64,000 nt of DNA from Oceaniovalibus guishaninsula JLT2003 (GTDB taxonomy: Bacteria; Pseudomonadota; Alphaproteobacteria; Rhodobacterales; Rhodobacteraceae), in NCBI RefSeq assembly GCF_000299575.1, contig NZ_AMGO01000067.1, positions 1 through 64,000 of the forward strand. The letters are read 5' to 3'. Shown here piece by piece: positions 53,658-62,333 of the stretch. The notes under the pieces are model-generated. The model ran no database searches and was not told the DNA's origin. It was given only the letters and a program-made list of their open reading frames with translations. A program made the position numbers and the translations under genes. Positions within the stretch are counted from its first letter, which is position 1. Each line of letters starts with the position of its first letter.

Positions 53658-53833
53658 CTACCCGATAGCTATCGGGTAGCTCTGGGATATCCGGATAGCT
53701 ATCGGATAGCATTCCACTAGCTAACGGATAGCTAGCTGTTAGCTAGCGAGGCATTTCAGTTGTTTCCGGCAGATCGGCAACAGTCTGGCGCCAAGACCGC
53801 GGCCATAGCGGATAGCTACCCGCTAGCTATCCG
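53658..53833. promoter_or_regulatory. Palindrome array, candidate partition site and parA operator
   Basis: At least four symmetrical elements built on the core GATAGCTATC. They are a perfect 22-bp palindrome at 53658-53679 (half-site CTACCCGATAG), a GATAGCTATC core at 53694-53703, GCTAGCT-GTT-AGCTAGC at 53731-53747, and CGGATAGCT-N7-AGCTATCCG at 53809-53833. The last ends 48 bases before parA. Such an array between repA and parA is the expected place for parS and for autoregulation by the small ParB-like protein. Assignment inferred. Confidence 0.75.
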
Positions 53834-53881
53834 TTCGTGCCAGAATGACGAAAAAACCGCACCATCGAGCAGGAGTGCATC

Positions 53882-54571
53882 ATGCCCGTCATCGCTTTCG
53901 CGAACCCCAAGGGGGGCGCAGGCAAGACGACCGCCGCCTTGTTGCTGGCCTCGGAACTGGCCAGCAAGGGCGCGCGCGTCACCATCATCGACGCCGATCC
54001 CGAACGCTGGATCTCGCAATGGGGCCGCCTGCCCGGCAAGCCCGACACGATCCGCATCGTCGAGGGCGTGGGCGAGGAGGACATCGTCGATGTCATCGCC
54101 GACGAGGCAGCCGCGACGCAATTCGTCATCATCGACCTGGAAGGCACGGCTAGCCTGATGGTCGCCAATGCCGTCGGCATGTCCGATCTGGTGGTCATCC
54201 CCACGCAGGGCGGGTCGATGGATGCCAAGGGGGCGGCCAAGATGATCAAGCTGATCCGCAACCAGGAACGGATGACGCGCCGGCCCATCGCGCATGCGGT
54301 GCTGATGACCCGCATCTCGGCCGCCGTCGCCAGCCGGGCACTGCGCAATGTGCGCGCGCAACTCGACGCGGCGGGCATCCCGATGTTTGCCAACGGCATC
54401 GTCGAGCGCGCGGCCTTCCGCGACATCTTCGATTACGGCGGATTGCTGGCCGATCTTCCCAGTGCCGAGGTCAGCAACGTGGACAAGGCCCGCGCCAATG
54501 CCCGCGCCTATACCGCCGAGGTCGTGGCCCGTCTGCGCGACGCGGCCGAACCCGCCAAGGGGGTCGCGTGA
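53882..54571 (+). CDS. parA: Partition ATPase ParA
   Basis: 229 residues, Walker-type partition ATPase of the short form without an N-terminal DNA-binding extension. Deviant Walker A KGGAGKTT (10-17) follows MPVIAFANP; Walker B-like [12 protein letters not shown] is at about 82-93. AGGAG lies a few bases before the ATG. The stop overlaps the start of the next small gene. It segregates the replicon, acting on complexes formed at the nearby palindromes. Confidence 0.93.
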   Translation: MPVIAFANPKGGAGKTTAALLLASELASKGARVTIIDADPERWISQWGRLPGKPDTIRIVEGVGEEDIVDVIADEAAATQFVIIDLEGTASLMVANAVGMSDLVVIPTQGGSMDAKGAAKMIKLIRNQERMTRRPIAHAVLMTRISAAVASRALRNVRAQLDAAGIPMFANGIVERAAFRDIFDYGGLLADLPSAEVSNVDKARANARAYTAEVVARLRDAAEPAKGVA

Positions 54572-54987
54572 TGGCACGCGAACGGGCGGATCTGGGCTTC
54601 GGCGACGCGCTGGACGCGTTCGATCCCGCGGAATGGGCGCCCGATCCGGCGGCGCGCGCCAGGCCCGAGGCGGCACAGACCCGCGAGATCGCGGCGCGGA
54701 CCGGCTTTCGCAGCCGGGAGGCGGGGCAGGGGGCCGCGCCGGTGCCGCCGCCTGCGCCCATGTCCGGCCCCGTATCCGCACCCGTGCCCGGCCCTGCACC
54801 CGAAGGCCAGCCGCGCCGCCGCCGGACGGGCCGCAACGCGCAGTTCAACCTCAAGGCGCGCCCCGAGACGATCGCCGCCTTCTGCGCCGTGGCCGACGCG
54901 CAGGGCTGGGGGCTGGGCGAGACGCTGGAAAAGGCCGTGGCGCTTTTGCAGGACGCCTACGGGACGGACACCGCGGGCCGAGGCTGA
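54571..54987 (+). CDS. Small ParB-like / ribbon-helix-helix partner of ParA
   Basis: 138 residues. The start is ATG 54571, which shares a base with the parA stop (GTG 54568 is possible). The first ~80 residues are acidic then Pro/Ala-rich and probably disordered. The C-terminal part (RRRRTGRNAQFNLKARPETI... to VALLQDAY) looks like a ribbon-helix-helix or short helical DNA-binding domain. The position after a short-form ParA is that of the small centromere-binding proteins of type Ib-like systems. The family itself is not recognised from sequence alone. Confidence 0.7.
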   Translation: MARERADLGFGDALDAFDPAEWAPDPAARARPEAAQTREIAARTGFRSREAGQGAAPVPPPAPMSGPVSAPVPGPAPEGQPRRRRTGRNAQFNLKARPETIAAFCAVADAQGWGLGETLEKAVALLQDAYGTDTAGRG

Positions 54988-54990
54988 TCT

Positions 54991-55773
54991 TCAGGCGGTC
55001 GCCTGCAGGAACCGAAGTCCGTCCGCGTCGAACCAAGCCGCGCTCAGCACGCCGTGCTTCCATGCGCCGGTATCGACCGCGACGCGGCCGGGCGACAGCT
55101 GCGGCGCCGCGACGACCGTATGGCCATGCACCACCCACAGGCCGTCCGGGCGCGGCCGACGCATGCGGTCGGGCCGCGCCCAGAGCAGCGTGGCCTCGTC
55201 CTGATGCGGCAGGGGCAGGCGCGGGTCGGCGGCGGCATGGATCGCGGCGATCCCGTCCGCCTGCCACCAGAGCGGTCGCGCGGCGATCCAGGCTTCCGTC
55301 CCGGCGGGCAGGGCGGCGCGCAGGGCGCGCGCCGTCTTTTCGGGACCGTCCGCCGCCACGCCGAAGGCGGCCAGCACCTGCCGGCCTGCCGCGTGCGGCC
55401 AGCCGGCATGGGCGTCGGGCGATGTCAGGAAATCCAGCAGCATCCGTTCGTGATTGCCCATGAGGCAGATCGTCCGCACGGGATCGGCCTGCTGCCTGTC
55501 GCGCAGCAGCGCCAGAACCGCGTCCGAGGCCGGCCCCCGGCCGATCATGTCGCCCAGCGTGACGACGCGCGCCTGCGCCGCGCCGGGCTGCGCTTCGATC
55601 AGCGCCAGCATCCGCAGCAGAAGATCGGCGCGCCCGTGGATATCGCCGATCAGGCAGACCGGATCCCCAGGGCGGGGCAGGGCAGGGCCGCCGGCGATCC
55701 GCCGCGTCAGCCGCCGCCAGAGGGCGGACAATCCGCCGCCCGCCCTGTTGCCCGGAGCCGTTCCGTCCTGCAT
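54991..55773 (-). CDS. Metallophosphoesterase (serine/threonine phosphatase-like)
   Basis: 260-residue PPP-family metallophosphatase with a complete dimetal site: CLIGDIHGRADLL (GDxHG), VTLGDMIGRGP (GDxxxRG), LMGNHERMLLDF (GNHE), then VVHGHT. The first ~35 residues are a basic leader. Substrate could be phosphoprotein or a small phosphate ester. It ends three bases from the convergent ParB-like gene and has no clear link to replication. Confidence 0.88.
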   Translation of the reverse strand: MQDGTAPGNRAGGGLSALWRRLTRRIAGGPALPRPGDPVCLIGDIHGRADLLLRMLALIEAQPGAAQARVVTLGDMIGRGPASDAVLALLRDRQQADPVRTICLMGNHERMLLDFLTSPDAHAGWPHAAGRQVLAAFGVAADGPEKTARALRAALPAGTEAWIAARPLWWQADGIAAIHAAADPRLPLPHQDEATLLWARPDRMRRPRPDGLWVVHGHTVVAAPQLSPGRVAVDTGAWKHGVLSAAWFDADGLRFLQATA

Positions 55774-55833
55774 CCCGACACCCCGTCGATGCGTCCGGTC
55801 TAGCGGCGCGGGGTCGGGGCGGCAAACCCGGCT

Positions 55834-56040
55834 TCAGCCGGCGGCCTGCGCCGCGGCGATGGCGCTTTGCCCCGTCCGGGGACCGCCCGACAGCAGAAAG
55901 GCGATGGCCAGCCCCATCCCCAGCAGCCCGCCCGCAGGATAGGCCAGCAGGCAAAGCGCGATGCCGAACCCCGCCAGCGCCGCGGCCATGCTGCTGGCCA
56001 GTCCGCTGACGATACCGATGATGACGAGTGCGATGATCAT
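55834..56040 (-). CDS. Small hydrophobic protein, unknown
   Basis: 68 residues with GGAGGAAC six bases before the ATG, a strong ribosome site for such a short gene. Two hydrophobic helices (IIALVIIGIVSGLASSMAAAL and LCLLAYPAGGLLGMGLAIAFLL) with a short polar tail indicate an inner-membrane protein. No family recognised. It lies between the phosphatase and the rhomboid gene on the same strand. Confidence 0.6.
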   Translation of the reverse strand: MIIALVIIGIVSGLASSMAAALAGFGIALCLLAYPAGGLLGMGLAIAFLLSGGPRTGQSAIAAAQAAG

Positions 56041-56093
56041 GCCGTTCCTCCGGGTCTTGCCCAAAGGGATGAAAGACAATCGTAAAGCGTTTC

Positions 56094-56753
56094 TTACCGC
56101 CCGAAATCCGAATGCCACTCATCTTCGTCGAATTGTCGGTAAGTCAGTCTCGCCCCCGCTAGCAGCCCGCCCAGATACCCGCCCAGATGCGTTTCCCAGG
56201 CCAGGATGCCGCCCTGCGCGATCAACGTCACCAGGTTCAGCAGCACCAGCCCCCCGCTGGCCCAGGCGACCCGGCGCCAGTCGCGGTCGGTCCGCCAGCG
56301 CAGCGCGACCAGCGCGCCGATGACCCCGAAAAGCGCCCCGGACGCCCCCACCATGGGCGAAAGCGATGCCGACAGAAGCGCGAAGGCCACGGCCCCGCCC
56401 AGCAGCGAGACCAGCCAGACCAGTCCGAACCGGGCCTGTCCCACCCGGTCGGCCAGTTGCGGACCGATCCAGGCCAGCACCAGCATGTTGCCCAGCAGAT
56501 GCAGCGGTCCGCCATGCAGGAACGCATAGGTGACGAACATCGCCTGGGGCTGGCCGGGATAGTTCGGTTTCCAGTTCAGCAACAATCCGCGCCAGAAGGC
56601 CCCGTATTCCAGCGACATCACGCGCCAGCGATAGGGACCGAACAGGCCCCAATCGGCCAGCCACAGCGTTCCTTCGATTCCGCAGCACACGATCGCAATG
56701 GCGATCAGCATGCCGCGGCCGGCGACGGGCGCTGGCGGGGTGTCCGTTCTCAT
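56094..56753 (-). CDS. Rhomboid family intramembrane serine protease
   Basis: 219 residues from ATG 56753. Six membrane helices with the rhomboid catalytic pair: FLHGGPLHLLGNMLVLAWIGP (oxyanion-side His and Asn), GASGALFGVIGALVAL (Ser in GASG) and ETHLGGYLGGLLAG (His). Cleaves transmembrane segments of envelope proteins. It is downstream of nothing obvious, but its neighbourhood to the exosortase-associated locus raises the possibility of a role in processing membrane-anchored matrix proteins. Confidence 0.9.
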   Translation of the reverse strand: MRTDTPPAPVAGRGMLIAIAIVCCGIEGTLWLADWGLFGPYRWRVMSLEYGAFWRGLLLNWKPNYPGQPQAMFVTYAFLHGGPLHLLGNMLVLAWIGPQLADRVGQARFGLVWLVSLLGGAVAFALLSASLSPMVGASGALFGVIGALVALRWRTDRDWRRVAWASGGLVLLNLVTLIAQGGILAWETHLGGYLGGLLAGARLTYRQFDEDEWHSDFGR

Positions 56754-56817
56754 GGATGCGGATGTCCGGGTGGACGGCGGCAGGGCACGGCGGATGCCGC
56801 CCATCCCCGCGCGCCCG

Positions 56818-58107
56818 TCAGAACCTGAATTCGAAACCCCGGCGCAGGTTGACCGAGATGGTGTTGCCGGTGGCGGTATCCTCGGTTCCCTCGTCCGAGA
56901 TGCGGTGGCGCAGCGCCATGTCGAGCCGCCAATCCTCGGTCAGGCGGCGTTGCAGGCCGACCCCGACCGATCCGAAACTCTCGCTCGCCGCGCCGTCGCC
57001 CGTCGGATCGCTGGCAATATAGGACAGGTCGAAATTCGCGCTGGTCAGGGCGTTCACCTGATGACTGTAGCCCAGCGAAGCCGCGGTAATGTCGCGTTCC
57101 TCGTCGTCGCTGCCCGACTGGACCGACCGGCGCAGATCGGCCGACAGCGATCCGGTCGGCAGATCCCGCGTCACCGACAGCGCCCCGGTCGTGAACAGGT
57201 CGCCATCGACCGATTGCGTCGCGCCCAGTTCGCCCGCGATGGACCACAAGGGCAGCGTCAGGCTGCGTTCGATGCGGATCGAATAACGCTCGCCGTCCTC
57301 GGTCGAGGTCGCCCCGAGGTCGAGGCCCACCGCCCCCGTCCGAAGCCGCTGCGATATGCCGGCATTCAGCGCATAGGTGTCGCGCCGGCCCTCGTCGCGC
57401 CCCTCGTCGTCGAAGCTGGAATAGTCGAGGCCCAGGGTGGCCTGGCGGGTCGGGGTCAGCACGAAGCGCAGGCCGACGCCCGCGCGCACCCGCGTCTCGT
57501 CCGTCAATGTGCTGGTATCGGTGGTGTCGCTGTAGCGCTGGCCGTCGAGGCCCGCCGACAGGGTGATGCCGATGGGCGCGCGGCGCCGCAGTTCCAGTTC
57601 GGTGCCCAGCCCGAAGGCCAGCCGCGTGCCTCTTTCGCCCCGATCGTCGAGATCGTCCAGCACCAGCGGATCGTCCAGCCCGCCCTCGAGCGGATCGAGG
57701 AACGCGACCCGGCTGCGCCGCACGAAGCCGGTCACGCCGATCCTGCTGTCGGGAACCGTCCGTTCATAGGCCAGCCGCAGCGTCGGCGTGGCGACGAAAT
57801 CGTCGCGGTTCGACTCTTCAGGGTTGTCCAGCGCCCGCAGACCCACATCGCCCGACAGCGCGAAGGTCTGTAGCGGCGTGCTGTAGAGCAGTTCGAAATC
57901 GAGGCCCGTCACCGCCTCCAGCGTGGTGCCCTTGCTGTCGGGATCAAGCGCCAGGTTGTCGTCCGCGACCAGCCCGAACCGGGTTCCGAAAGACAGCAGG
58001 CGGCCGGTATCTTGCGCGGCGACGGCCCCCGCCCCCAGGATCAGTCCCGCCCCGCCGATCGCGGAAAGCGCGCGGCGCAGGCGCGGCCTGTCAGACGGTT
58101 GCGTCAT
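56818..58107 (-). CDS. Outer-membrane beta-barrel protein of the exopolysaccharide locus
   Basis: 429 residues. Signal peptide (about 1-32, cleavage at VAAQ), then alternating polar/hydrophobic strands throughout, rich in Asp, Gly, Thr and Leu, ending in FEFRF: the terminal aromatic Phe is the usual outer-membrane insertion signal. It resembles the beta-barrel proteins that accompany PEP-CTERM/exosortase-type exopolysaccharide clusters and would form or assist the export pore. Fifteen bases separate it from the Wza-like gene upstream on the same strand. Confidence 0.8.
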   Translation of the reverse strand: MTQPSDRPRLRRALSAIGGAGLILGAGAVAAQDTGRLLSFGTRFGLVADDNLALDPDSKGTTLEAVTGLDFELLYSTPLQTFALSGDVGLRALDNPEESNRDDFVATPTLRLAYERTVPDSRIGVTGFVRRSRVAFLDPLEGGLDDPLVLDDLDDRGERGTRLAFGLGTELELRRRAPIGITLSAGLDGQRYSDTTDTSTLTDETRVRAGVGLRFVLTPTRQATLGLDYSSFDDEGRDEGRRDTYALNAGISQRLRTGAVGLDLGATSTEDGERYSIRIERSLTLPLWSIAGELGATQSVDGDLFTTGALSVTRDLPTGSLSADLRRSVQSGSDDEERDITAASLGYSHQVNALTSANFDLSYIASDPTGDGAASESFGSVGVGLQRRLTEDWRLDMALRHRISDEGTEDTATGNTISVNLRRGFEFRF

Positions 58108-58122
58108 GCCGTCCTGCCCGCG

Positions 58123-58776
58123 TCATTCGAACAGGCGGCGGGTGGGGACCAGAATGACGTCGCCATCCTGCATCGTCACCGACCCGTTGGGACTGCGCCC
58201 CTGCATGATCGCGTTGTAGTTCAGCGCATAGACCCGTTCGATCCCGGTCGCCGGATCCTTGCGGCGCAGCTGCACCCGCTTCAGCGCGGCGAAATCCGAA
58301 AACCCGCCCATCTCGGCAAAGGCCTGCAACAGGGTCGTGCCCGGTTCCAGTTCCAGCCGCCCCGACTTGGCGGCCTCGCCCAGGACGAACACGGTGATCG
58401 TGTCGGCTTCTTCGGGAAGGTCCAGCGGCGGTGCGGCCAGCCGTTCCAGAGACACGAAGACGGTCGGCGGGTTGCTGAAGGACGGGGATAGCTGCTGCAC
58501 CAGATCGGACTGGACCGCGCCCAGTGTCCGGCCGCCCGCCTGGATGGCGCCCGCCAGCGGGAAGGTGAACTGTCCGTCCGGCGTCACCAGCACGCTGCGG
58601 TTCAGCGTGCTGTCCTCGATCACCTCGATCTTCAGCACGTCGCCGGGCCCGATCCGATAGGCGTTCTGCGCCGCCAGAGGCGCGGGCAGCATCAGCAGGA
58701 AGGCAGCCAGCAGGGCGAACAATGCCGGCGGGACAGCCGCGAACCGAAAGGTCCGGATCGGATGGGAATGGGTCAT
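58123..58776 (-). CDS. Polysaccharide export protein (Wza-like, SLBB)
   Basis: 217 residues from ATG 58776. Signal peptide to about residue 37 without a lipobox. The Poly_export domain reads YRIGPGDVLKIEVIEDSTLNRSVLVTPDGQFTFPLAGAIQAGGRT, then an SLBB-type segment ITVFVLGEAAKSGRLELEPGTTLLQAFAEMGGFSDF, ending in DGDVILVPTRRLFE. It would form the periplasmic/outer-membrane conduit for the exopolysaccharide, together with the adjacent beta-barrel protein. Confidence 0.92.
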   Translation of the reverse strand: MTHSHPIRTFRFAAVPPALFALLAAFLLMLPAPLAAQNAYRIGPGDVLKIEVIEDSTLNRSVLVTPDGQFTFPLAGAIQAGGRTLGAVQSDLVQQLSPSFSNPPTVFVSLERLAAPPLDLPEEADTITVFVLGEAAKSGRLELEPGTTLLQAFAEMGGFSDFAALKRVQLRRKDPATGIERVYALNYNAIMQGRSPNGSVTMQDGDVILVPTRRLFE

Positions 58777-58884
58777 GTCGGGTTCCGGTGTTGTCGCAAG
58801 GCCGTCGCCACCTTGGGCGCCGCCGTCGGGGGGGACAAGGAAAGGATGGGTCCGCAAGGGGTTCTGGGGCGCAATGACAGCGAA

Positions 58885-58906
58885 GTGTGGCGAAATCTCG
58901 CCACAC
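58885..58906 (-). terminator. Hairpin between TPR lipoprotein and export genes
   Basis: GTGTGGCGA and TCGCCACAC form a perfect 9-bp stem with a 4-base loop, 36 bases past the stop of the TPR lipoprotein gene. No T-tract follows. It may terminate or attenuate transcription into the export genes. Confidence 0.45.
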
Positions 58907-58941
58907 CTTGTCCGTTCGGTGCGATGCGCCCCCGTGCCGCC

Positions 58942-61515
58942 TCAGCGGTCGGGCGCGGAAACCGGATCGGCGGTGCCGGGTCCGGCATCCGGGTCGGGCG
59001 CGGTATCCGCCGCGGCAGGGATATCGGAATCGGCCCCATCGGAATCCGGCCCATCGGAATCGGGGGCGGCGGAAAGGGCCGCCAGCGTCTCGCGCGCGGT
59101 CTCGAACTGGGGCAGGGGGCTGTCGCCGGCCATGTCGAGCGTGCGGCGCAGCGTCTCGGCCGCTTCGGCATCGCGCCCCAGCGCGGCATAGGTCATGCCG
59201 AGGTGATACTGCACCAGCGGATCCTGCGGCAGACCGGCCGCGGCGGGTTCGAGATAATCCAGCGCCTCGTCGAAGCGGCCGTCGCGATAGGCGATCCAGC
59301 CATAGGTGTCCTGGAAGGGCGGCACGTCCGTTCCGCGAAGGCGCCGCGCGACGGCCGTGGCGCGCGCCAGGCTTTCGTCGGTCTGCCGATGGGTGCTGAG
59401 CATGCTGGCCAGGTTGTTGGCCACCACCACGTCGCCGCTGTTCTGCGCATAAAGGTCTTCGTAAATGGCGATCGCATCGTCGAAGCGGCCGTCACGCTCC
59501 AGCTCGCCGGCCTTGAAGAGGCGCAGCAGACGCGATTCCGGCTGGGCGGCGATCGCGGCGTCCAGAACCGCTTCGGCCTCGTCGGGGCGTGCGGTGGCGT
59601 TCAGCAGGCGGTAAAGCTGCTGGGCGGGCGCCTCGGCGGCGGGATCGGCCGCCACCAGATCGCGCAAGATCGATTCGGCGCGCTCCACGTCGCCCTCGGC
59701 CGCGGCCAGGCTGGCATCGACCTGCCGCAGGCCCGGATCGTCGGGCGACTGGACGAGCAGCGTATCGAGATAGCGGCGCGCCTCCTCGGTCCGGCCGTTG
59801 CGCAACTGCGTCTCGACCACTGCGATGACGGCCTGGATGTTGCCGCCATCCGATCCGGCCTGTTCCTCCAGCATGGCCAGGCCGTCCTCGACCCGGTCGG
59901 CCTGCAGCAGCAGCGCCGTTTCCAGCGACCGCGCGCCCCTGGCCGCCCGCGGATCGTCGAGCAGTTGCAGATCCCCGATGATGCCGCGAACCAGCCCCTC
60001 CGATCCTTCCTCGAGCGCCAGCCGCGCGGATTGCAGCAGGATGTCGATATTGCCCGGATTGGCCCGCCGCGCATCGGCCAGCACGGACCGGGCCGGCGCC
60101 AGCCGCCCCTGATCGACCAGGAAGGCCGCATAGCGCAGCGATTCGTCCGGCCCCGAGCCCGAGACCTCGACCGCCGTGGCCAGCCGTTCGCCCTGAAGAT
60201 CGGTGTCGCCGCCGCGGGCATGGGCATCGGCCAGCAGCAGGATCGTGCCGGTATCGCGCGGGTTCTGGTCCAGCGCGCGGCGCAGGTCGATGATCGCGGC
60301 ATCGGGTTCGTCCGCCTCGATCAGCATGGCGCCGCGCAGCTTGAGCGCGGGCACGTTGGCCGGATCCTCGGTCAGGATCTCCTCGACCAGGGCGCGGGCG
60401 CCCACCTGGTTGTCGGTGGTCAGCAGCATCTGCGCCAGCATCGCCTTGATCCGCCGCGTCTGGTCGGACGGTTCGGCATCGGCCAGCACGTCCTGAAGTT
60501 CGGCGATCGCCTGCGTCCTGTCGCCGTCCTGGAAGGCATAGGTCGCCTTGACGGCGCGATAGGCCGCGATGTTGGCCGGGTTCCCGGCATTGGCGGCGAT
60601 CAGGCGGTCCACCTCGGCTGTGGCGGCCTCGCGGCCGCGGGCCTGCTCGATCAGGGCGATGACCGGCGCGTGCTTTTCGGGTTCGGACGTGTCGCCGCCG
60701 GCGCGGTCGCGCAGGAAGCTTTCGGCCGAATCGAAATCCTCGCGGTCGAGGAACCAGGCGATCAGCGTCTGCTGCACTTCCTCGTTGTCGGGAAAGAGTT
60801 CGTACATGCGGCGCAGCTGCGCATCGGCGGCATCGGTATCGCCCAGGCCGACCAAAAGCTGGAACTTCAGCACGTTGAATTCCAGCACGGTCGGGTCGGT
60901 TTCCAGCGCGCCGTTCAGCAGTTCCAGCGCTTCGGTCAGTTGTTCGGTGTCCAGAAGCTGCGCCAGCAGGACGCGCTGCGCGACGATCTCGTCGGGGTTT
61001 TCGTTCAGGATGTCGCGGGCCGTATCCGCCAGGATCACGCGTTCGGCCGCGTCCTCGTCCTCGACCGCCTTGCGGAAATCGAGGGCGAGGCCGATCACCC
61101 GCGCCTCGGGATGGTCGGGGTCGAGCGAGAGCGCGGCGCGGCCGTGGCGCTCGGCTTCGGCCCACTGGCCCTGCTCGATGGCGATGCGCGCCAGCGCGCG
61201 GCGGATGTCGGGCGTGTCGGGATATTGTTCTGCCAAACGCAGGTATTCGCTGTAGGCGCGGCTGATATCGCCGCGCTCCAGCAGGATCCGGGCAAGCTGG
61301 CGGCGCGCGTCCTGATGGGCGCCGTCGAAGCGGAAGACGTTGCGGAACTCGACCATCGCGCGGTCCGTGTCGCCGGCTTCCAGCAGCGCCATGCCCGACT
61401 GATAGAAGCGTTCGGCCTTGTCGGCCGAGCTTTCGCAAGCCGTCAGGGCAAGACTGGCCGCGAGAACGGCACCGAGAAGGGGGCGGGGGGGAAGGAAAAA
61501 TGACATGACCGGCAT
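58942..61515 (-). CDS. TPR-repeat lipoprotein of exosortase-type EPS system (PrsT-like)
   Basis: 857 residues. Lipobox LTAC with Cys27, so an envelope lipoprotein. The rest is a long array of tetratricopeptide helices (e.g. AERFYQSGMALLEAGDTDRAMVEF, RYLDTLLVQSPDDPGLRQVDASLAAAEGDVERA, DTYGWIAYRDGRFDEALDYLEPA). The length, lipobox and TPR content match the large TPR lipoproteins of PEP-CTERM/exosortase polysaccharide loci. The last ~40 residues are Asp/Ser/Pro-rich and repetitive. Probably a scaffold for export. ATG 61506 is an alternative start. Confidence 0.88.
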   Translation of the reverse strand: MPVMSFFLPPRPLLGAVLAASLALTACESSADKAERFYQSGMALLEAGDTDRAMVEFRNVFRFDGAHQDARRQLARILLERGDISRAYSEYLRLAEQYPDTPDIRRALARIAIEQGQWAEAERHGRAALSLDPDHPEARVIGLALDFRKAVEDEDAAERVILADTARDILNENPDEIVAQRVLLAQLLDTEQLTEALELLNGALETDPTVLEFNVLKFQLLVGLGDTDAADAQLRRMYELFPDNEEVQQTLIAWFLDREDFDSAESFLRDRAGGDTSEPEKHAPVIALIEQARGREAATAEVDRLIAANAGNPANIAAYRAVKATYAFQDGDRTQAIAELQDVLADAEPSDQTRRIKAMLAQMLLTTDNQVGARALVEEILTEDPANVPALKLRGAMLIEADEPDAAIIDLRRALDQNPRDTGTILLLADAHARGGDTDLQGERLATAVEVSGSGPDESLRYAAFLVDQGRLAPARSVLADARRANPGNIDILLQSARLALEEGSEGLVRGIIGDLQLLDDPRAARGARSLETALLLQADRVEDGLAMLEEQAGSDGGNIQAVIAVVETQLRNGRTEEARRYLDTLLVQSPDDPGLRQVDASLAAAEGDVERAESILRDLVAADPAAEAPAQQLYRLLNATARPDEAEAVLDAAIAAQPESRLLRLFKAGELERDGRFDDAIAIYEDLYAQNSGDVVVANNLASMLSTHRQTDESLARATAVARRLRGTDVPPFQDTYGWIAYRDGRFDEALDYLEPAAAGLPQDPLVQYHLGMTYAALGRDAEAAETLRRTLDMAGDSPLPQFETARETLAALSAAPDSDGPDSDGADSDIPAAADTAPDPDAGPGTADPVSAPDR

Positions 61516-61622
61516 TCTATCTGGTCCGGGGTCCCGGATTATGGCGTTTTTCGATCATTATCGGGATGGGCGCCGGATGTCACAGACGAACTTGCCGCTT
61601 CACCGGGGGAAAGCGCGGCCGG

Positions 61623-62333
61623 TCAGCAGCCGGTGCCGCGCAGCACGACCCGCACCGTCGCCGCCAGGATCTTCAGGTCGGTCCACAGCGACAGGTCGCG
61701 GTTATAGTGCAGGTCGAATTCGGCGCGCGCCGCGAAGGTCGACCGGTTGCGGTCCGAAATCTGCCACAGGCCGGTGATGCCGGGGCGCAGGTCGTAGTAA
61801 TCCGTCCCCGGATAGAGAGCCTTCTGCGACACCATCATCGGGCGCGGCCCCACAAGGCTCATCTGGCCGACCAGCACGTTGAAAAGCTGCGGCAGCTCGT
61901 CCATCGAGGTCTTGCGCAGGATCCGGCCCATGCGGGTGATGCGCGGATCGTCGGTCAGCTTCTGCTTGCTGTCCCATTCCCGGCGCAGCGGCGGGTTGGC
62001 GTCCAGATGGCGTTCCAGATGCGCATCGGCGTCGCGGATCATCGTGCGCAGCTTCCAGATGCGATAGATGCGTCCGCCGCGTCCGATGCGGTCCTGCGAA
62101 TAGAAGGGATGCCCGCCGTCCAGCGCCACCAGAAGCGCCAGCAGGGCGATCAGCGGCAGGATCAGCGGCAGCGCCAGAACGATCGCCAGGATGTCGAAGG
62201 CGCGCTTGACGCCCTCGCGGTAAAGACCGGAACGCGGCTCGGACCGGGCCGGGACGACGGACAGAAGCGGGGGTTCGCGATGCGGTACGACGATCTCGGC
62301 CGCCTCGGTGATCCATGTATCGTAAGCCGTCAT
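61623..62333 (-). CDS. Undecaprenyl-phosphate sugar-1-phosphate transferase (initiating)
   Basis: 236 residues from ATG 62333 (upstream in-frame codons look non-coding). Starts the polymer by moving a hexose-1-phosphate to undecaprenyl phosphate. Seen: GVKRAFDILAIVLALPLILPLIALLALLVALDG (re-entrant membrane helix), FYSQDRIGRGGRIYRIWKLRTM, DPRITRMGRILRKTSMDELPQLFNVLVGQMSLVGPRP and RPGITGLWQISDRN: all core motifs of the WbaP/ExoY catalytic domain, in the short, one-helix form. Confidence 0.94.
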   Translation of the reverse strand: MTAYDTWITEAAEIVVPHREPPLLSVVPARSEPRSGLYREGVKRAFDILAIVLALPLILPLIALLALLVALDGGHPFYSQDRIGRGGRIYRIWKLRTMIRDADAHLERHLDANPPLRREWDSKQKLTDDPRITRMGRILRKTSMDELPQLFNVLVGQMSLVGPRPMMVSQKALYPGTDYYDLRPGITGLWQISDRNRSTFAARAEFDLHYNRDLSLWTDLKILAATVRVVLRGTGC

